Shown here piece by piece: positions 25,639-36,800 of a DNA stretch of 64,000 nt. The notes under the pieces were generated by a model. That model was not told the DNA's origin, did no database searches, and was given only the letters and a program-made list of their open reading frames with translations. Positions within the stretch are counted from its first letter, which is position 1; each line of letters opens with the position of its first letter. The position numbers were made by a program, and so were the translations under genes. The stretch spans positions 1 to 64,000 of the forward strand of contig JBGCGD010000051.1 of assembly GCA_045110515.1 (NCBI GenBank). The letters run 5' to 3'. The stretch comes from Granulosicoccus sp045110515. Lineage in GTDB: Bacteria; Pseudomonadota; Gammaproteobacteria; Granulosicoccales; Granulosicoccaceae.

Positions 25639-26309
25639 TGAACGTTGTCGTTCAAAACATTGAGCGTGCTGATCAATCAGTCATCGATCGTTTGGCTAAC
25701 TGTGGCGTCGCTACCGTGCATGAAGCGCAGGGACGTAAAGGTCTATTAGCCAGCTACATGCGCCCCATTTATTCAGGTGCCTGTATTGCAGGTTCTGCTG
25801 TGACCATCCTTGCACCACCGTGCGACAACTGGATGGTGCACGTAGCCATCGAGCAAATTAAGCCCGGTGATGTGTTAGTACTTGCGACGACATCGCCATC
25901 GGATGCCGGCTACTTTGGTGATTTGCTAGCAACGTCTGCTCAGGCACGCGGATGCTTAGGGCTGATTATTGATGCCGGCGTACGCGATATAAAAGACCTG
26001 ACACAGATGCAGTTCCCCGTTTGGTCAAAAGCCATCGGTGCTCAAGGTACGGTTAAGGAGACATTGGGCTCGGTCAATGTCCCCGTTGTCTGTGCAGGTG
26101 CAGCTTTGAACGCCGGGGATATCATTGTTGCTGACGATGATGGCGTTTGCGTTGTCGCCCGCGAAGAGGCTGCCGAAGTAGCTGACAAATCAGAGGCCCG
26201 AGTCGCTTTGGAAGAAGAGAAACGTCAGCGGCTTGCAGGGGGCGAGCTCGGCCTTGATATGTATAAGATGCGTGAGCGGCTGGCCGAAAAAGGACTGAAA
26301 TATGTCTGA
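25638..26309 (+). CDS. ligK: 4-carboxy-4-hydroxy-2-oxoadipate aldolase / oxaloacetate decarboxylase
   Basis: About 223 residues (LigK/GalC, also called ProA) of the RraA-like class II aldolase family. It splits 4-carboxy-4-hydroxy-2-oxoadipate into pyruvate and oxaloacetate. Markers are GVATVHEAQGRKGLL (about 24-38), PPCDNWMVHVAIEQIKPGDVLV, and GLIIDAGVRDI near residue 120, with the Arg-Asp pair that binds substrate and metal. The start is the ATG overlapping the galB stop. The last few codons overlap galD. Confidence 0.92.
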   Translation: MNVVVQNIERADQSVIDRLANCGVATVHEAQGRKGLLASYMRPIYSGACIAGSAVTILAPPCDNWMVHVAIEQIKPGDVLVLATTSPSDAGYFGDLLATSAQARGCLGLIIDAGVRDIKDLTQMQFPVWSKAIGAQGTVKETLGSVNVPVVCAGAALNAGDIIVADDDGVCVVAREEAAEVADKSEARVALEEEKRQRLAGGELGLDMYKMRERLAEKGLKYV

Positions 26310-27348
26310 CGCCGTTCGCTGCATGTGGATGCGTGGAGGCACCTCCAAAGGCGGGTATTTTCTGGCCAATGAACTCCCTGCTGATCGCGACGCGTTTCTT
26401 CTTCGCATTATGGGTTCGCCGGATGAACGTCAGATTGACGGCATGGGCGGAGCCGATCCCTTAACGTCCAAGGTTGCGGTGATTAAGAAATCGGATCGTG
26501 AAGGCATCGACGTTGACTACCTATTTTTACAAGTCGCTGTCGATCAAAGCGTTGTATCGGATGGTCAGAACTGCGGAAACATTCTGGCAGGCGTTGGCCC
26601 GTTTGCCATAGAACGCGGCCTTGTAAACGCCACGGGTGACAGTACCAGCGTTTCCATCTTTATGGAAAACACACAACAAGTTGCCATTGCAACAGTACCC
26701 ACTGTCGATGGCCTGCCAAACTACAACGGTGGCGCTGCAATTGACGGCGTGCCTGGCACAGCCGCGGCAATCCCACTGGAGTTTAAAGATACGGCAGGCT
26801 CTACCTGCGGCGCCTTACTGCCTACCGGTCAAGCAGTTGACAACATCGAAGGCATCGATGTGACCATGATAGACAACGGTATGCCGGTAGTTGTGCTACG
26901 GGCCGCCGACCTGGGAATCACGGGTGAAGAGAGTCGCGAAGCGCTGGATGCCAACAGTGAACTCAAAGCTCAACTTGAAAAAATTCGACTGCGCTGCGGT
27001 CCGTTGATGAACCTGGGTGACGTGACGGAGAAAACCGTACCTAAGATGACCTTGGTGAGCGCAGCGAAACACAGCGGGGCCATCTCAACGCGCACGTTTA
27101 TACCGCATCGTTGTCATGCGAGCATCGGTGTGCTTGGCGCTGTCAGTGTTGCTACCGCCTGCCTCCTCCCTGATTCGCCGGCGGCAGCATTGGCCTTAAT
27201 ACCCGAAGGCTCAAGCAAACAATTGTCCGTTGAACATCCTATTGGTAGCACGTTGATACAGGCGCGGCTCGAAGACGATGGCACATTAGGCCCCACAGCC
27301 ATTGTTAGAACCGCGCGCAAACTGTTCGATGGAACCGTATTCAGTTAA
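26302..27348 (+). CDS. galD: 4-oxalomesaconate tautomerase (PrpF family)
   Basis: This 348-residue PrpF/diaminopimelate-epimerase-fold protein belongs to the GalD/LigU group, which isomerise 4-oxalomesaconate. Clear features are CMWMRGGTSKGGYF (about 7-20), IDGMGGADPLTSKVAVI and QNCGNILAGVGPFAIERG with the catalytic-region Cys, and a C-terminal HRCHASIGVLGAVSVATACLLPDS. GalD makes the keto/enol isomer that GalB uses; LigU moves the double bond. Sequence alone does not separate the two. It is the last gene of the operon, overlapping ligK by 8 nt. Confidence 0.87.
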   Translation: MSDAVRCMWMRGGTSKGGYFLANELPADRDAFLLRIMGSPDERQIDGMGGADPLTSKVAVIKKSDREGIDVDYLFLQVAVDQSVVSDGQNCGNILAGVGPFAIERGLVNATGDSTSVSIFMENTQQVAIATVPTVDGLPNYNGGAAIDGVPGTAAAIPLEFKDTAGSTCGALLPTGQAVDNIEGIDVTMIDNGMPVVVLRAADLGITGEESREALDANSELKAQLEKIRLRCGPLMNLGDVTEKTVPKMTLVSAAKHSGAISTRTFIPHRCHASIGVLGAVSVATACLLPDSPAAALALIPEGSSKQLSVEHPIGSTLIQARLEDDGTLGPTAIVRTARKLFDGTVFS

Positions 27349-27371
27349 GCGCTTGTCGTTTACGCAAGCGC
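27349..27371. terminator. Hairpin between galD and the RidA-family gene
   Basis: A 7-bp stem GCGCTTG (27349-27355) pairs with CAAGCGC (27365-27371) around a 9-nt loop, starting at the galD stop and overlapping the end of the convergent gene. There is only a short T-run, so it is a modest terminator. Confidence 0.5.
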
Positions 27372-27758
27372 CATAGCTTCTATCTCAAACAGCAATTGGG
27401 GCATAGCAAGACGCGTGACGCCCAACAATGTCATAGGCGGAGCAGCATTTGCCTGCCCGAATCGTTGGCCGAGAATGTCAAAGTGCTTTAGCGCTTCATC
27501 AACATCGGTCGTATAGATGGTTAACTTATGGATATTGGCAAGCCCCATATCCGCTCCGTTTAATACAGCCTCCAGATTATCAATGGCCTTAGCAATCTGA
27601 CCCCGCATATCATCTACATGTTGCGGATTGCCGTCCGCATCGACTGACGTTTGACCGGCACAGCTAAGTTGACGGGACGGCCCCTCTACCAGCTCTGCCT
27701 GGTTGTAACCCACATTAAGAGACCAAGTCCAAGGATTTATAGGCGTACGATTCATCAC
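27360..27758 (-). CDS. RidA (YjgF/YER057c/UK114) family protein, non-archetypal
   Basis: The 132-residue product has the trimeric RidA fold: LSCAGQTSVDADGNPQHV (about 29-46), DMRGQIAKAIDNLEAVL, and a C-terminal LLFEIEAMALA. Archetypal RidA is an enamine/imine deaminase that needs an Arg in an 'ARS.V' motif about 25 residues from the end; here the equivalent region reads APPMTLLGV, so that Arg appears to be missing and the protein probably belongs to another Rid subgroup. It lies convergent to galD and downstream of a WYL regulator. Function is unknown. Confidence 0.78.
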   Translation of the reverse strand: MMNRTPINPWTWSLNVGYNQAELVEGPSRQLSCAGQTSVDADGNPQHVDDMRGQIAKAIDNLEAVLNGADMGLANIHKLTIYTTDVDEALKHFDILGQRFGQANAAPPMTLLGVTRLAMPQLLFEIEAMALA

Positions 27759-27855
27759 AATTCTCCAGTGTGTTAATCCGGCGTTGTTGTGGCCGGAATC
27801 AGTTCGGTGCTAAACCGATGGATGAACTGTGACAGAGGTGACTGACAACCCTATG

Positions 27856-28884
27856 TCAGGAGCCTTTTGTCCAATGGGTAAATAGTTTTTGGGAGAATCG
27901 CGCCATTGACTCCTTTATTGAGTCACCAACGACGATTTCCACATCGTCAACGTACTGTAAAAGCCAGCGAGCCATATAATCCGGCACGGGTGTGAGGAAG
28001 CGCATTTTTACACCATCTTCCACGGCTTCTTCGTCAATAAAGCCAAACATATAGCGTTGCTCGGCGACGAAACGGGCGGCATCGGCACCAAACACCAGCA
28101 CTACCTCCTGCAACTCAAGCTTACCCGGTCGCTCATCCAGGTATTGCTGCAGCGTCAGCCTGCTCCGACGAGCAACTTGTTCAGACTTTGGGGAGAAGCG
28201 CTTAATACGATCGAGCCTGAAGTCTCTGTAGGCTTCCCGCAGGCGGCACCAGGCGATGAGATGCCAATGCCAACTGTAATAAAACAAGCCGATAGGTTCT
28301 ACTTCCCGAGTAGACAAATCATCACTGCTTAGCGCTCTATATTCAAGTTCAACCACTTGCCTGCGAACCAACACATCCCGACAATCGCGCAACCAGCGGT
28401 CACCCTTTACATCGCTATTTCCGGCAAGCTGATCATTGGCAGGGACGTCAGGGTGCGGGCTTTGCGACTCGGTATTGTCTAGTGGAAAATGACTGCCGGT
28501 TGGATACACGGCCAGATCTGCATCAAGCGAGCTTAAGTAATCACTATCTGCGCTGTCCATCACTGCCCGAACTTTATTGAGTGCTTGATTGAAATCAGTC
28601 AGTGACGCCTCATCGAGACTTTTACTGAGTAGCTTTTCACCCAACAACAACGACGCAGCTTCGTCTTGTGTAAAACTGATGGGCGGTAAGCGATAGCCTT
28701 TCTCTAGATAGTATCCTACGCCAGGTTCTGAACCGATGGGGACACCGGCATTCTCTAAAGTACGGATGTCACGGTAAATGGTGCGCTCGGTGACACCATA
28801 ATGTTCTGAAAGAAAACCTGCCGTTAGGACTGAACGTGTTTGCAGCAGGAGCAACAGAGAAGTCACTCGATCAAATCTGTTCAT
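27856..28884 (-). CDS. YafY-type WYL-domain transcriptional regulator
   Basis: This 342-residue protein has an HTH_11 DNA-binding domain (MNRFDRVTSLLLLLQTR, SEHYGVTERTIYRDIRTLENAGVPIG, about 1-52), the connecting segment GYRLPPISFTQDEAASLLLGEKLL (about 68-91), and a WYL domain (about 185-330: VVELEYRAL, IGLFYYSWHWHLIAWCRLREAYRDFRLDRI). WYL domains bind small ligands or nucleic acid ends. The gene is adjacent to a GGCT-like gene (1 bp gap), so the two are co-transcribed. It probably regulates itself or its neighbours; this is inference. Confidence 0.83.
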   Translation of the reverse strand: MNRFDRVTSLLLLLQTRSVLTAGFLSEHYGVTERTIYRDIRTLENAGVPIGSEPGVGYYLEKGYRLPPISFTQDEAASLLLGEKLLSKSLDEASLTDFNQALNKVRAVMDSADSDYLSSLDADLAVYPTGSHFPLDNTESQSPHPDVPANDQLAGNSDVKGDRWLRDCRDVLVRRQVVELEYRALSSDDLSTREVEPIGLFYYSWHWHLIAWCRLREAYRDFRLDRIKRFSPKSEQVARRSRLTLQQYLDERPGKLELQEVVLVFGADAARFVAEQRYMFGFIDEEAVEDGVKMRFLTPVPDYMARWLLQYVDDVEIVVGDSIKESMARFSQKLFTHWTKGS

Positions 28885-28885
28885 G

Positions 28886-29224
28886 CTATGGCGTTAATGA
28901 CTTCAAATCGACGTAAACATAAGCATCGACTTTAGCGCCGCTAGCCGTGACAACGGGTATTAGTTGTCGTCCGTAATCAACCCCTTCGAACTCATCGAGC
29001 TTATCCCAGATTTTCCACAGCTCTTCTGAGGTGAATATCATGCCGCTGACGGTATCTACGTCTGATGGAATGAAACAGGGAAGTCCTACGTGTACTCCGG
29101 TCGTTTGCCGCTCTACTCTGCCCGGCGCTGTTGCAACCTCCCATCTGCCGACCAAAGGCTCCATCCAATGATGGTTCGCTTCACCCGGTGCGAGTGTACC
29201 GTAGACAAATAAGCGTTCCTTCAT
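28886..29224 (-). CDS. Gamma-glutamylcyclotransferase-like (GGCT/AIG2) family protein
   Basis: The 112-residue product has the family's substrate-loop motif FVYGTLAPG (about 6-14) and the catalytic-glutamate region DKLDEFEGVDYGRQLI (about 74-89). It ends in a short beta segment. GGCT-fold proteins release 5-oxoproline from gamma-glutamyl compounds, but many small bacterial members are uncharacterised. It lies directly upstream of the WYL regulator (1 bp gap). Confidence 0.8.
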   Translation of the reverse strand: MKERLFVYGTLAPGEANHHWMEPLVGRWEVATAPGRVERQTTGVHVGLPCFIPSDVDTVSGMIFTSEELWKIWDKLDEFEGVDYGRQLIPVVTASGAKVDAYVYVDLKSLTP

Positions 29225-29279
29225 CGAATACCAACATTGGCTAAAATCATGAGACTCCCGCCAAACGAGATAAATAGAG

Positions 29280-29675
29280 TTAGTGTGTTTGAGATTTTAC
29301 ACAAGCCATTCTTTTTTCATAACGTCTTTGGGCAAATAATTCGTAAAATTTGTCCATCAGTTTTAAGAAAACGGGAAAACCGATCAATCTTGCCAATATT
29401 CGGTATCCTGGCAGTGCTTTCCAGAGTGTGTAGAAGGCATACGCACCTTTAACAATATTGCCGCTGGTATCTCTGACATGTAAATGTTTCATCGCAGCTG
29501 AGTAACTTAGCCCGAATTCAGCTAACACGGAAGGTTGTAAATTAATATCCTCCCAACGTACGTTGTTGCTCTTGTCCATTCTTTTGTAGTGAGCCACTTC
29601 ACGCGAACATAGAGGGCAGCCACCATCAAAAAACATAATTACTTTTTCGGAGCTTGTTTCTTTGGCGTTCATCAT
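29280..29675 (-). CDS. DCC-family thiol-disulfide oxidoreductase-like protein (DUF393)
   Basis: The 131-residue product carries the DCC signature near its start, MFFDGGCPLCSREVAHYKR (about 14-32), with the CPLC redox motif. Downstream are family-typical AMKHLHVRDTSGNIVKGAYAFYTLW and a hydrophobic segment (GYRILARLIGFPVFLKLM). Proteins of this group are predicted thioredoxin-like; substrates are mostly unknown. It has 17 bp to the ADP-ribosylglycohydrolase gene upstream, probably one transcript. Confidence 0.82.
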   Translation of the reverse strand: MMNAKETSSEKVIMFFDGGCPLCSREVAHYKRMDKSNNVRWEDINLQPSVLAEFGLSYSAAMKHLHVRDTSGNIVKGAYAFYTLWKALPGYRILARLIGFPVFLKLMDKFYELFAQRRYEKRMACVKSQTH

Positions 29676-29692
29676 GTGATTTAGGTGTACTG

Positions 29693-30844
29693 TTAATTAC
29701 TAAAGGTTTGCACAAACTGATCGATTTCCGCACTGATAGACTCTTTGTGTAGCAGTTGCTCATACAACATGTCACCACCTTGACGGCCCGTCGTTAGCCC
29801 TACGATAGACCCCAGTACAGAACCTCTATGTGCGTTTTCGCCACCCAAGTTGGTATTTATCAACAAGGCCTTGTTTACATCTTGATGATACTTTGCAGCC
29901 AAATAACAAACCGAAGGCCATGAATCGGTTATGTAGCAAGCAGTAGAGTACAAACCACCCACAACCGTTGCATCGCCACGATCTCTTTGAAGTAATTCAG
30001 TTAGTTTTGTCCCTGGAATTACATCTGTCGCGCTCAATATCGCCATCACGAAATTCTGAGCTGAACTATCTTCCGAGCTCGGGCATATGTTCAAAAGGGA
30101 GTAGAGCAATTCGACGTAAGAGCGAACCACACATTGCAAAAAATCATCGGGGTGAGTCAGTTCAACATGAGCACAACAAATATCTTGCGCCTGTTCGAGC
30201 GTATGCTCTTTAAACAACGCAAACGCTAGCGGCGCAATGGTCACGAGAGCCCCCATGGAGGCTGTGTCGTGGGTAACAGCCCCACAACGGGTTATTGGCA
30301 TGCCATTTTTAAGATTCGAGAAGAACCCTCTATGATAAGACTCAGCATAGGTGTCAGGATGCTGCGGAGGATCTGACATCATGAACTCTACATATTGCTT
30401 CAGCCAAATAGACGAATCGTAACCACCGTTTTCATTGAGATGACGAATCATTAAACGCGCACAATACGCATTTAGCGTATTGTCTCCCGCCAGCATGTTG
30501 TGATGGTAATGGGTACGGTTTCCTCCCCACAGCTCTCGTCGCCCCTTCAAAATTATGTCGCCAACAACCTCTCCACGTAGCGCGTCATTCTGCCGATTAG
30601 GAAATGGAATATGATGTTTAACCGACTTGCTTGCTGAACGTCGCCCACCTGACTCAGTCGAGTGCAACGACATGATGGAACTCGGGTGATCCTCGGGGGC
30701 AGGCTCCATTCTCTCGATCCCGTAGGGAGGAAAGTATTTGAGAATATCCGATGTTCTGTAAAACCAATGAACCGGCATCGACAAAGCGTCACCAGCGAAG
30801 AGGTTGTGTAAGGACGCTGTAATTCTTTGCGCTTCTTGGCTCAT
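29693..30844 (-). CDS. ADP-ribosylglycohydrolase family protein
   Basis: This 383-residue all-helical protein (ARH/DraG superfamily) is of the type that hydrolyses ADP-ribose from proteins or small molecules using two Mg2+. Features are LHNLFAGDALSMPVHWFY (about 12-29), MLAGDNTLNAYCARLMIRHL (about 117-136), RCGAVTHDTASMGALVTIAPLA and a C-terminal NTNLGGENAHRGSVLGSIVGL, which occupies the place of the metal-binding D.D motif but has GEN in place of the usual aspartates. So catalytic competence is uncertain. Its start codon lies inside a perfect hairpin, described separately. Confidence 0.8.
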   Translation of the reverse strand: MSQEAQRITASLHNLFAGDALSMPVHWFYRTSDILKYFPPYGIERMEPAPEDHPSSIMSLHSTESGGRRSASKSVKHHIPFPNRQNDALRGEVVGDIILKGRRELWGGNRTHYHHNMLAGDNTLNAYCARLMIRHLNENGGYDSSIWLKQYVEFMMSDPPQHPDTYAESYHRGFFSNLKNGMPITRCGAVTHDTASMGALVTIAPLAFALFKEHTLEQAQDICCAHVELTHPDDFLQCVVRSYVELLYSLLNICPSSEDSSAQNFVMAILSATDVIPGTKLTELLQRDRGDATVVGGLYSTACYITDSWPSVCYLAAKYHQDVNKALLINTNLGGENAHRGSVLGSIVGLTTGRQGGDMLYEQLLHKESISAEIDQFVQTFSN

Positions 30845-30862
30845 ACCGTTAATACGGTATGA
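30841..30862 (-). promoter_or_regulatory. Hairpin enclosing the start codon of the ADP-ribosylglycohydrolase gene
   Basis: TCATACCGT (30841-30849) and ACGGTATGA (30854-30862) form a perfect 9-bp stem with a TAAT loop. The minus-strand ATG (30844-30842) is within the stem, and the only good Shine-Dalgarno (GGAG) lies about 25 nt further upstream. It may limit translation, or serve as the terminator for the giant gene upstream (no T-run follows). Confidence 0.45.
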
Positions 30863-30898
30863 GGTTTTCTCCGGATCTTCAGCCGATGTAATAGGTCG

Positions 30899-33800
30899 CT
30901 ATTTCACCAGTAATTGGACACGTCGGTTTAGTTGCCGCCCGTTTACCGACGAGTTTTCAGCCACCGGCGACAATTCTCCAAAAACCTGCGAAGACACCCT
31001 GGTTGCATCAATGCCCTGCAACAGTAAGCTCTGTAGTACCGCATCAGATCTTTTTTGTGACAGCATCGAATTAAAAGTAACAGATCCGATGGAATCTGTG
31101 TGCCCCTGCAGTGTAAGGTTTAGATCGCTACATTCATTCATTGTTTGCGCTACTTCGGAGAGTAGCCTCAGGTATTCAAATTTAATTTCAGCAGAATTGT
31201 ATTCAAACAACACATCTTCAAAATTCATTTCTAATTCGCACACACGTCTTGTGTTCTCGGGCACCGTCATCGCCGCAAATAGGTTTGGTTCGTCATGTGT
31301 CGTTTGCACGGAGTTAGTAGACTCAACTACCGCAATAGCTCCTCTTTGTTTTTTGGCCGTACCCAAACGATAGACTAACGCGAGTTGTCCGAATTGTGCA
31401 TCATCTTGAAACGATATAACTTCCACTCTGAAACCGACACCCACCTGTGTCATATATTCCAGCCCCCCGCCGATTAACAGATTATTGTTATTCTCGCGAG
31501 CATAAGGCAAGCTGCCTTCAGCCGAATTTTCCATCACTCCATAACCGATTCTACCGAAGCCTGTAAACCCTCGCCTCTTAAAATTATCGCGGTTTCGCCC
31601 TGCATAAAACAGAGCACTGGCTCCGTGCATACTGTAATTTATCCTGCCTGTCGGAGAAAAACCGGCGCTCCCTAAATCAGCGGAATGCAGCTCCAGAGAA
31701 ATCTGACGATTCAGATCCATACCAACAGCTATCTGTTGGCCTGCATTTGCCCGGTCATTTAATGAAAACGTCCTGACCTCACTGGTATCCGGCGCTAAAT
31801 AGCTGGTGCCCACTCCCGCGGCGACATAAGCGTGACGGCCCACCTGTAATTCTGATGAGACTGCATGATTCCGAAGCTCATCGGTGTCAGGCGTATGGTA
31901 CAAACTTGCACATCCAGAACTTAGGAACACTCCAAACCCAACAACCAAAAACTTAGACGCTTTGATATGAAACCAGTGTTGGATGAGTTTACAACATCGC
32001 CGGCGTAGTCCTAGCAGCACTAGAAGTATCAAACTCAGAGGCCCGAATGATCCGCCACCTCCAAGACCTGTACGAATTAAACCTTGCTCATTGATTGGTT
32101 GCTGCACATCTGAAATACCATCACCATCAGTATCAGGCAACGCACTGCTCAAGAGTGGCTCACCAGAAGACGATCGCGCAAAACCTTCAGCATACGGGTC
32201 AACGTCAAAACGGTCGAGAATACCATCACCATCGGTATCAGACTCACCCAGGAAGTCTGCATCAGCAAAGTCTGCTATACCATCGCCATCGCTATCCGCT
32301 ACCCCAAGTTGATCAGCATCTATGTCATCTGGAACGCCATCTTGATCGCTATCTAACCAGCCATCCACTTGGCCATCACCATTTTCATCCTGTCCACCAG
32401 CTTCAGTAATGTCATTGATTCCATCACCGTCACTGTCGAGATCTTGATGGTTAGGTATACCGTCCCCGTCAGTATCAATAGTCATATTTGCTGGAATGTT
32501 ATCTGCCCAGCCGTCACCGTTAACATCAATGAAATCGTTCAGTAACAGCGAACCTAGAGTACCCGCGAGCACTTGGTCAATAGTGGCATCTGACAACGTA
32601 TCATTAACCACGCTATCGACTTTACCGTCACCATTGCCATCTAGCGGCGCAAGTTTTGATTCACGAGTATCAGGGATCCCGTCATTGTCTGAATCCAAGT
32701 CTTTGTAGTCTGCCCAACCGTCTCTATCGGTATCAATTATGATTAACGGAAACGCTGCCATGGTGTCATCGTAACCATCGTTGTTAGTATCCGAGTAGTT
32801 GTCTACTCGACCATTACCATCTACGTCATCACCACCGGCCTCTACAATGTCTGGAATACCATCGTTATCAGAGTCCAGATCCTTAATATCAAAGACACCG
32901 TCTTCATCAGTATCTTCAAACCCTTCGGTTTGATCCGGTATTCCGTCGTCATCCGCATCGATATCTAGGAAGTCTGGCACTCCATCAGAATCGGTATCAC
33001 CAAATCCTTCATAGATGTCAAAGACCCCATCACCGTCCGCATCTGTGTCGGCAAAATCGGGGATTCCATCGCCATCGGTATCATTGCGAGATTCCTCTGA
33101 ATCAGGAATACCATCGTTATCACTATCTGAATCCAAGAAATCGGGCAAGCCGTCTAAATCACTATCAGTGGTTCTATCTGGTTGGGCTTCAATACCATTA
33201 GACACGCCATCGCCGTCGATGTCGTTGTCTAGATAGTCGAGCACACCATCACCATCAAGATCACCCGACGATAGTTCGGCATCAGGAATACCATCGTTAT
33301 TAACATCGATATCCTTGGAATCCACTATGCCATCCTGATCCGAATCCACAGCACCTTCCACGCTATCAGGAATTCCGTCATTGTCGCTATCGGCATCTAG
33401 GTAATCAGGGATTCCATCGCCATCGGTATCGTTAGCACCTTCCAACCCATCGACCAAACCATCGTTATCAGCATCTGAATCATAGGCGTCTAGTAATCCA
33501 TCACCATCGGCATCGCCTATACCTTCGATAGAATCTAAGATGCCATCGTTATCGCTATCGGTATCTGCATAATTAGGAATTCCGTCATTATCGGTATCGG
33601 CAGCAAGATCCAGCAAACCTTCACTGCCGTTTGGAATACCATCGCCATCGATGTCCCCATCCAAATAATCGGGAACCCCATCGCCATCTGCATCCCCACT
33701 GTTCAGGACGCTATCTGGAATACCGTCCCCATTTGCATCAGGATCATTCGCATCAGCAATGCCATCTCCATCGCTGTCAACTGAGCCTTCTATGATGTCA

Positions 33801-36800
33801 GGTATACCATCACCGTCATTATCTGAATCAAGAAAGTCTGGAATTCCGTCAGCATCCGTATCGCTTGCGCCTTCCTCAGCGTCTGAAACACCATCACCAT
33901 CACTATCGATGTCTTGAAAATCTACTGCTCCATCACCGTCTGTATCTGTGGTCCCCTCAAAACTGTCTGAAATTCCATCGTTATCAGAGTCTAAATCGAT
34001 GTAGTTGGGAATATCATCACCGTCTGTGTCAGCAGATGACTCAACGCCATCACTTATGCCGTCGTTATCACTGTCACTATCCAAGTAATCCGGAATACCG
34101 TCATTATCTGAATCAACCACACCTTCCAATGCGTCCGCCATTCCATCACCATCGCTATCGGTGTCTTGCGAATCGGGGATACCATCCCCATCAGCATCAC
34201 CGTTCCATTCTAACTCGTCAGAAATTCCATCATTATCAGAGTCAGTGTCGGCGTAGTTAGGTATACCGTCACCATCACTATCTTCTGCAGGGACAACTGA
34301 ACCCTCAGCACCATTGGCCAGTCCATCGCCATCAATATCAGCATCAAGATAGTTTGGAATGCCGTCACCATCGAGATCATCAGTGCCTAAAGCGGCATCA
34401 GGAATACCGTCACCATTAGAATCTGTATCTATGGCATCAGGCAATCCGTCACCATCTGAGTCCCCAGCACCCTCCTCATCATCAGGGATACCATCGTTGT
34501 CACTGTCAGTGTCCAGATAGTCCGGAATTTGATCTCCATCTGAATCGATATCTTGTTCTGCCAAATCCTGGATCCCATCACCATCACTGTCTCGATCGAG
34601 ATAGTCTGCAGCTCCGTCACCGTCAGTATCGAGCAGACCCTCTACGCTATCGGGAATTCCATCATCATCACTATCTGTATCGAGATAATCTTTCAGCCCA
34701 TCACCATCGGTATCACCTGCAGTCTCAAGCAGATCAGGAATGCCATCATTGTCGCTATCACTATCTAAGCGGTCCGTTGTTCCATCACCATCAGTGTCTA
34801 CGAGCCCTTCCGCTGCGTCACCGTGTCCATCACCATCACTGTCAAGATCGCGATAATCTGCCGTACCATCATCGTCAGTATCAATTGCGCCCTCGAGCGA
34901 GTCTAAGATTCCATCGTTATCAGAATCCAAATCACGATAGTCAGATATTCCGTCAGCATCAGTATCCACCGATGTCTCAAACTCATCTGAAATACCATCA
35001 CCGTCGCTGTCAGTATCGTGAGCATCAGCGATACCATCGCCGTCAGCATCTGCTATACCCTCAATGCTATCTAGGAGTCCGTCATTGTCACTATCGGTGT
35101 CAGCATAGTTTGGGATACCATCACCGTCGTCATCCTGAGCCGGTACAACCGTACCTTCAGTCCCATTGGCAATACCGTCACCATCAATGTCACCATCCAG
35201 ATAGTCTGGAATCCCGTCGCCATCTAAGTCATCATTACCCAACGCCGCATCAGGGATACCGTCTCCGTTTGAGTCTTCATCAATCGCGTCGGCAATACCA
35301 TCTCCGTCGCTATCACCTGATCCTTCAACACTATCCGAAATACCATCATTGTCACTATCAGTGTCGAGGTAGTTTGGAATTGAATCATTGTCGGTGTCAG
35401 TTGTTCCTTCAATAAAATCAGAGTTTCCATCGCCGTCTGAATCAATATCGTAGGAATTCAGTATTCCGTCGTTATCTGAATCAATAGATCCTTCAAGGAC
35501 ATCGTTAATGCCATCGCCATCAGAATCAAGATCCTTGTAGTTCGGTGTACCGTCATTGTCAGAATCGTTAGCAGACTCAACTAAATCAGATAATGTATCC
35601 CCATCCGAATCAAGATCGATAGAGTTTCTTAATCCGTCGTTATCTGTGTCTATGCTCCCTTCAATGGAATCGGGTATGTTGTCGCCATCCGAGTCAGAAT
35701 CGCGGAAGTCAGGCGTGGAATCGTTGTCTGTGTCTACGGCCCCTTCTACCGAATCTGGTATTAAATCAGCATCAGAATCAACATCCATGCAATCGTTGAG
35801 ACCGTCAGAATCAGTATCACCTCCATGGAAAAACCTTGACGCTACGCTGACCAATCCAACAAGGTTACCTGTACTACCAGAATATTTTTCAAAAGTAATC
35901 GACTTAATTCCAACACCATCAAATGAATCGTGACTGTTCAACAGTTTAATTCGTCCACCGAATTGATTCGGAGGTGAATTACCGGTGAAACGATGCACCC
36001 CGCTAGAACTGTCCTTCACCATTGAGGATGTCGTAGAAGTAGCTAAAGCAGAGAATTCGCCAAGCTGAGCGCCAGCACTTATTACGTCAGGGTATATAGT
36101 AAAGTCTGCATTGTTCACTACCGATCCATCGGCCAAAGTGAGTATGAAATTCCCGAACTCAGTACTAGAAACAAAATTATCAAACAGTATGTCAACACTA
36201 AACATGGGCTGTGAAGATACTATCGAATAAGTACCGACATACGCCGATTGCTCGGACATAATGAAACGATCGCTCCCCGTGGCAGATGAGCGAGATAATT
36301 CCCTACCTTCAAACCGGAAATCTAGTGTGGCTTGAAGAACTCCGTCAACCAATGAAGCAGAAGGTTCATCTCCGGCAGTAGTAACCTCCATAACATCATA
36401 CCCAGAGACGGTACAACTCTCAGCACCGTTACTGATACCATCACCATCCAAATCCCAGGAACCGAAGTCACTGTTGTCTAGATAATTCGCATCAGCATCA
36501 TTGTCAACATTGCCCGTCCCTTCATATAAATCTGATAATCCATCACCATCGGAATCCCCATCCATATAGTTAGGAATACCGTCAAAATCTGTGTCTACTA
36601 GTTTCGCACCATCAGTGATTCCATCGCTGTTGGTATCTTGTGCCCCCGTAGCTGCAATATCGATGTCAAAGTAATTCACTATCCCATCTGAATCGGCATC
36701 AGAATTTGTTATCCCACTTTCTATAGCATCATCAATTCCGTCACCGTCTGAATCGGTATCCAAATGGTCTTTAATGCCATCTTTATCCGTGTCCCCATAC

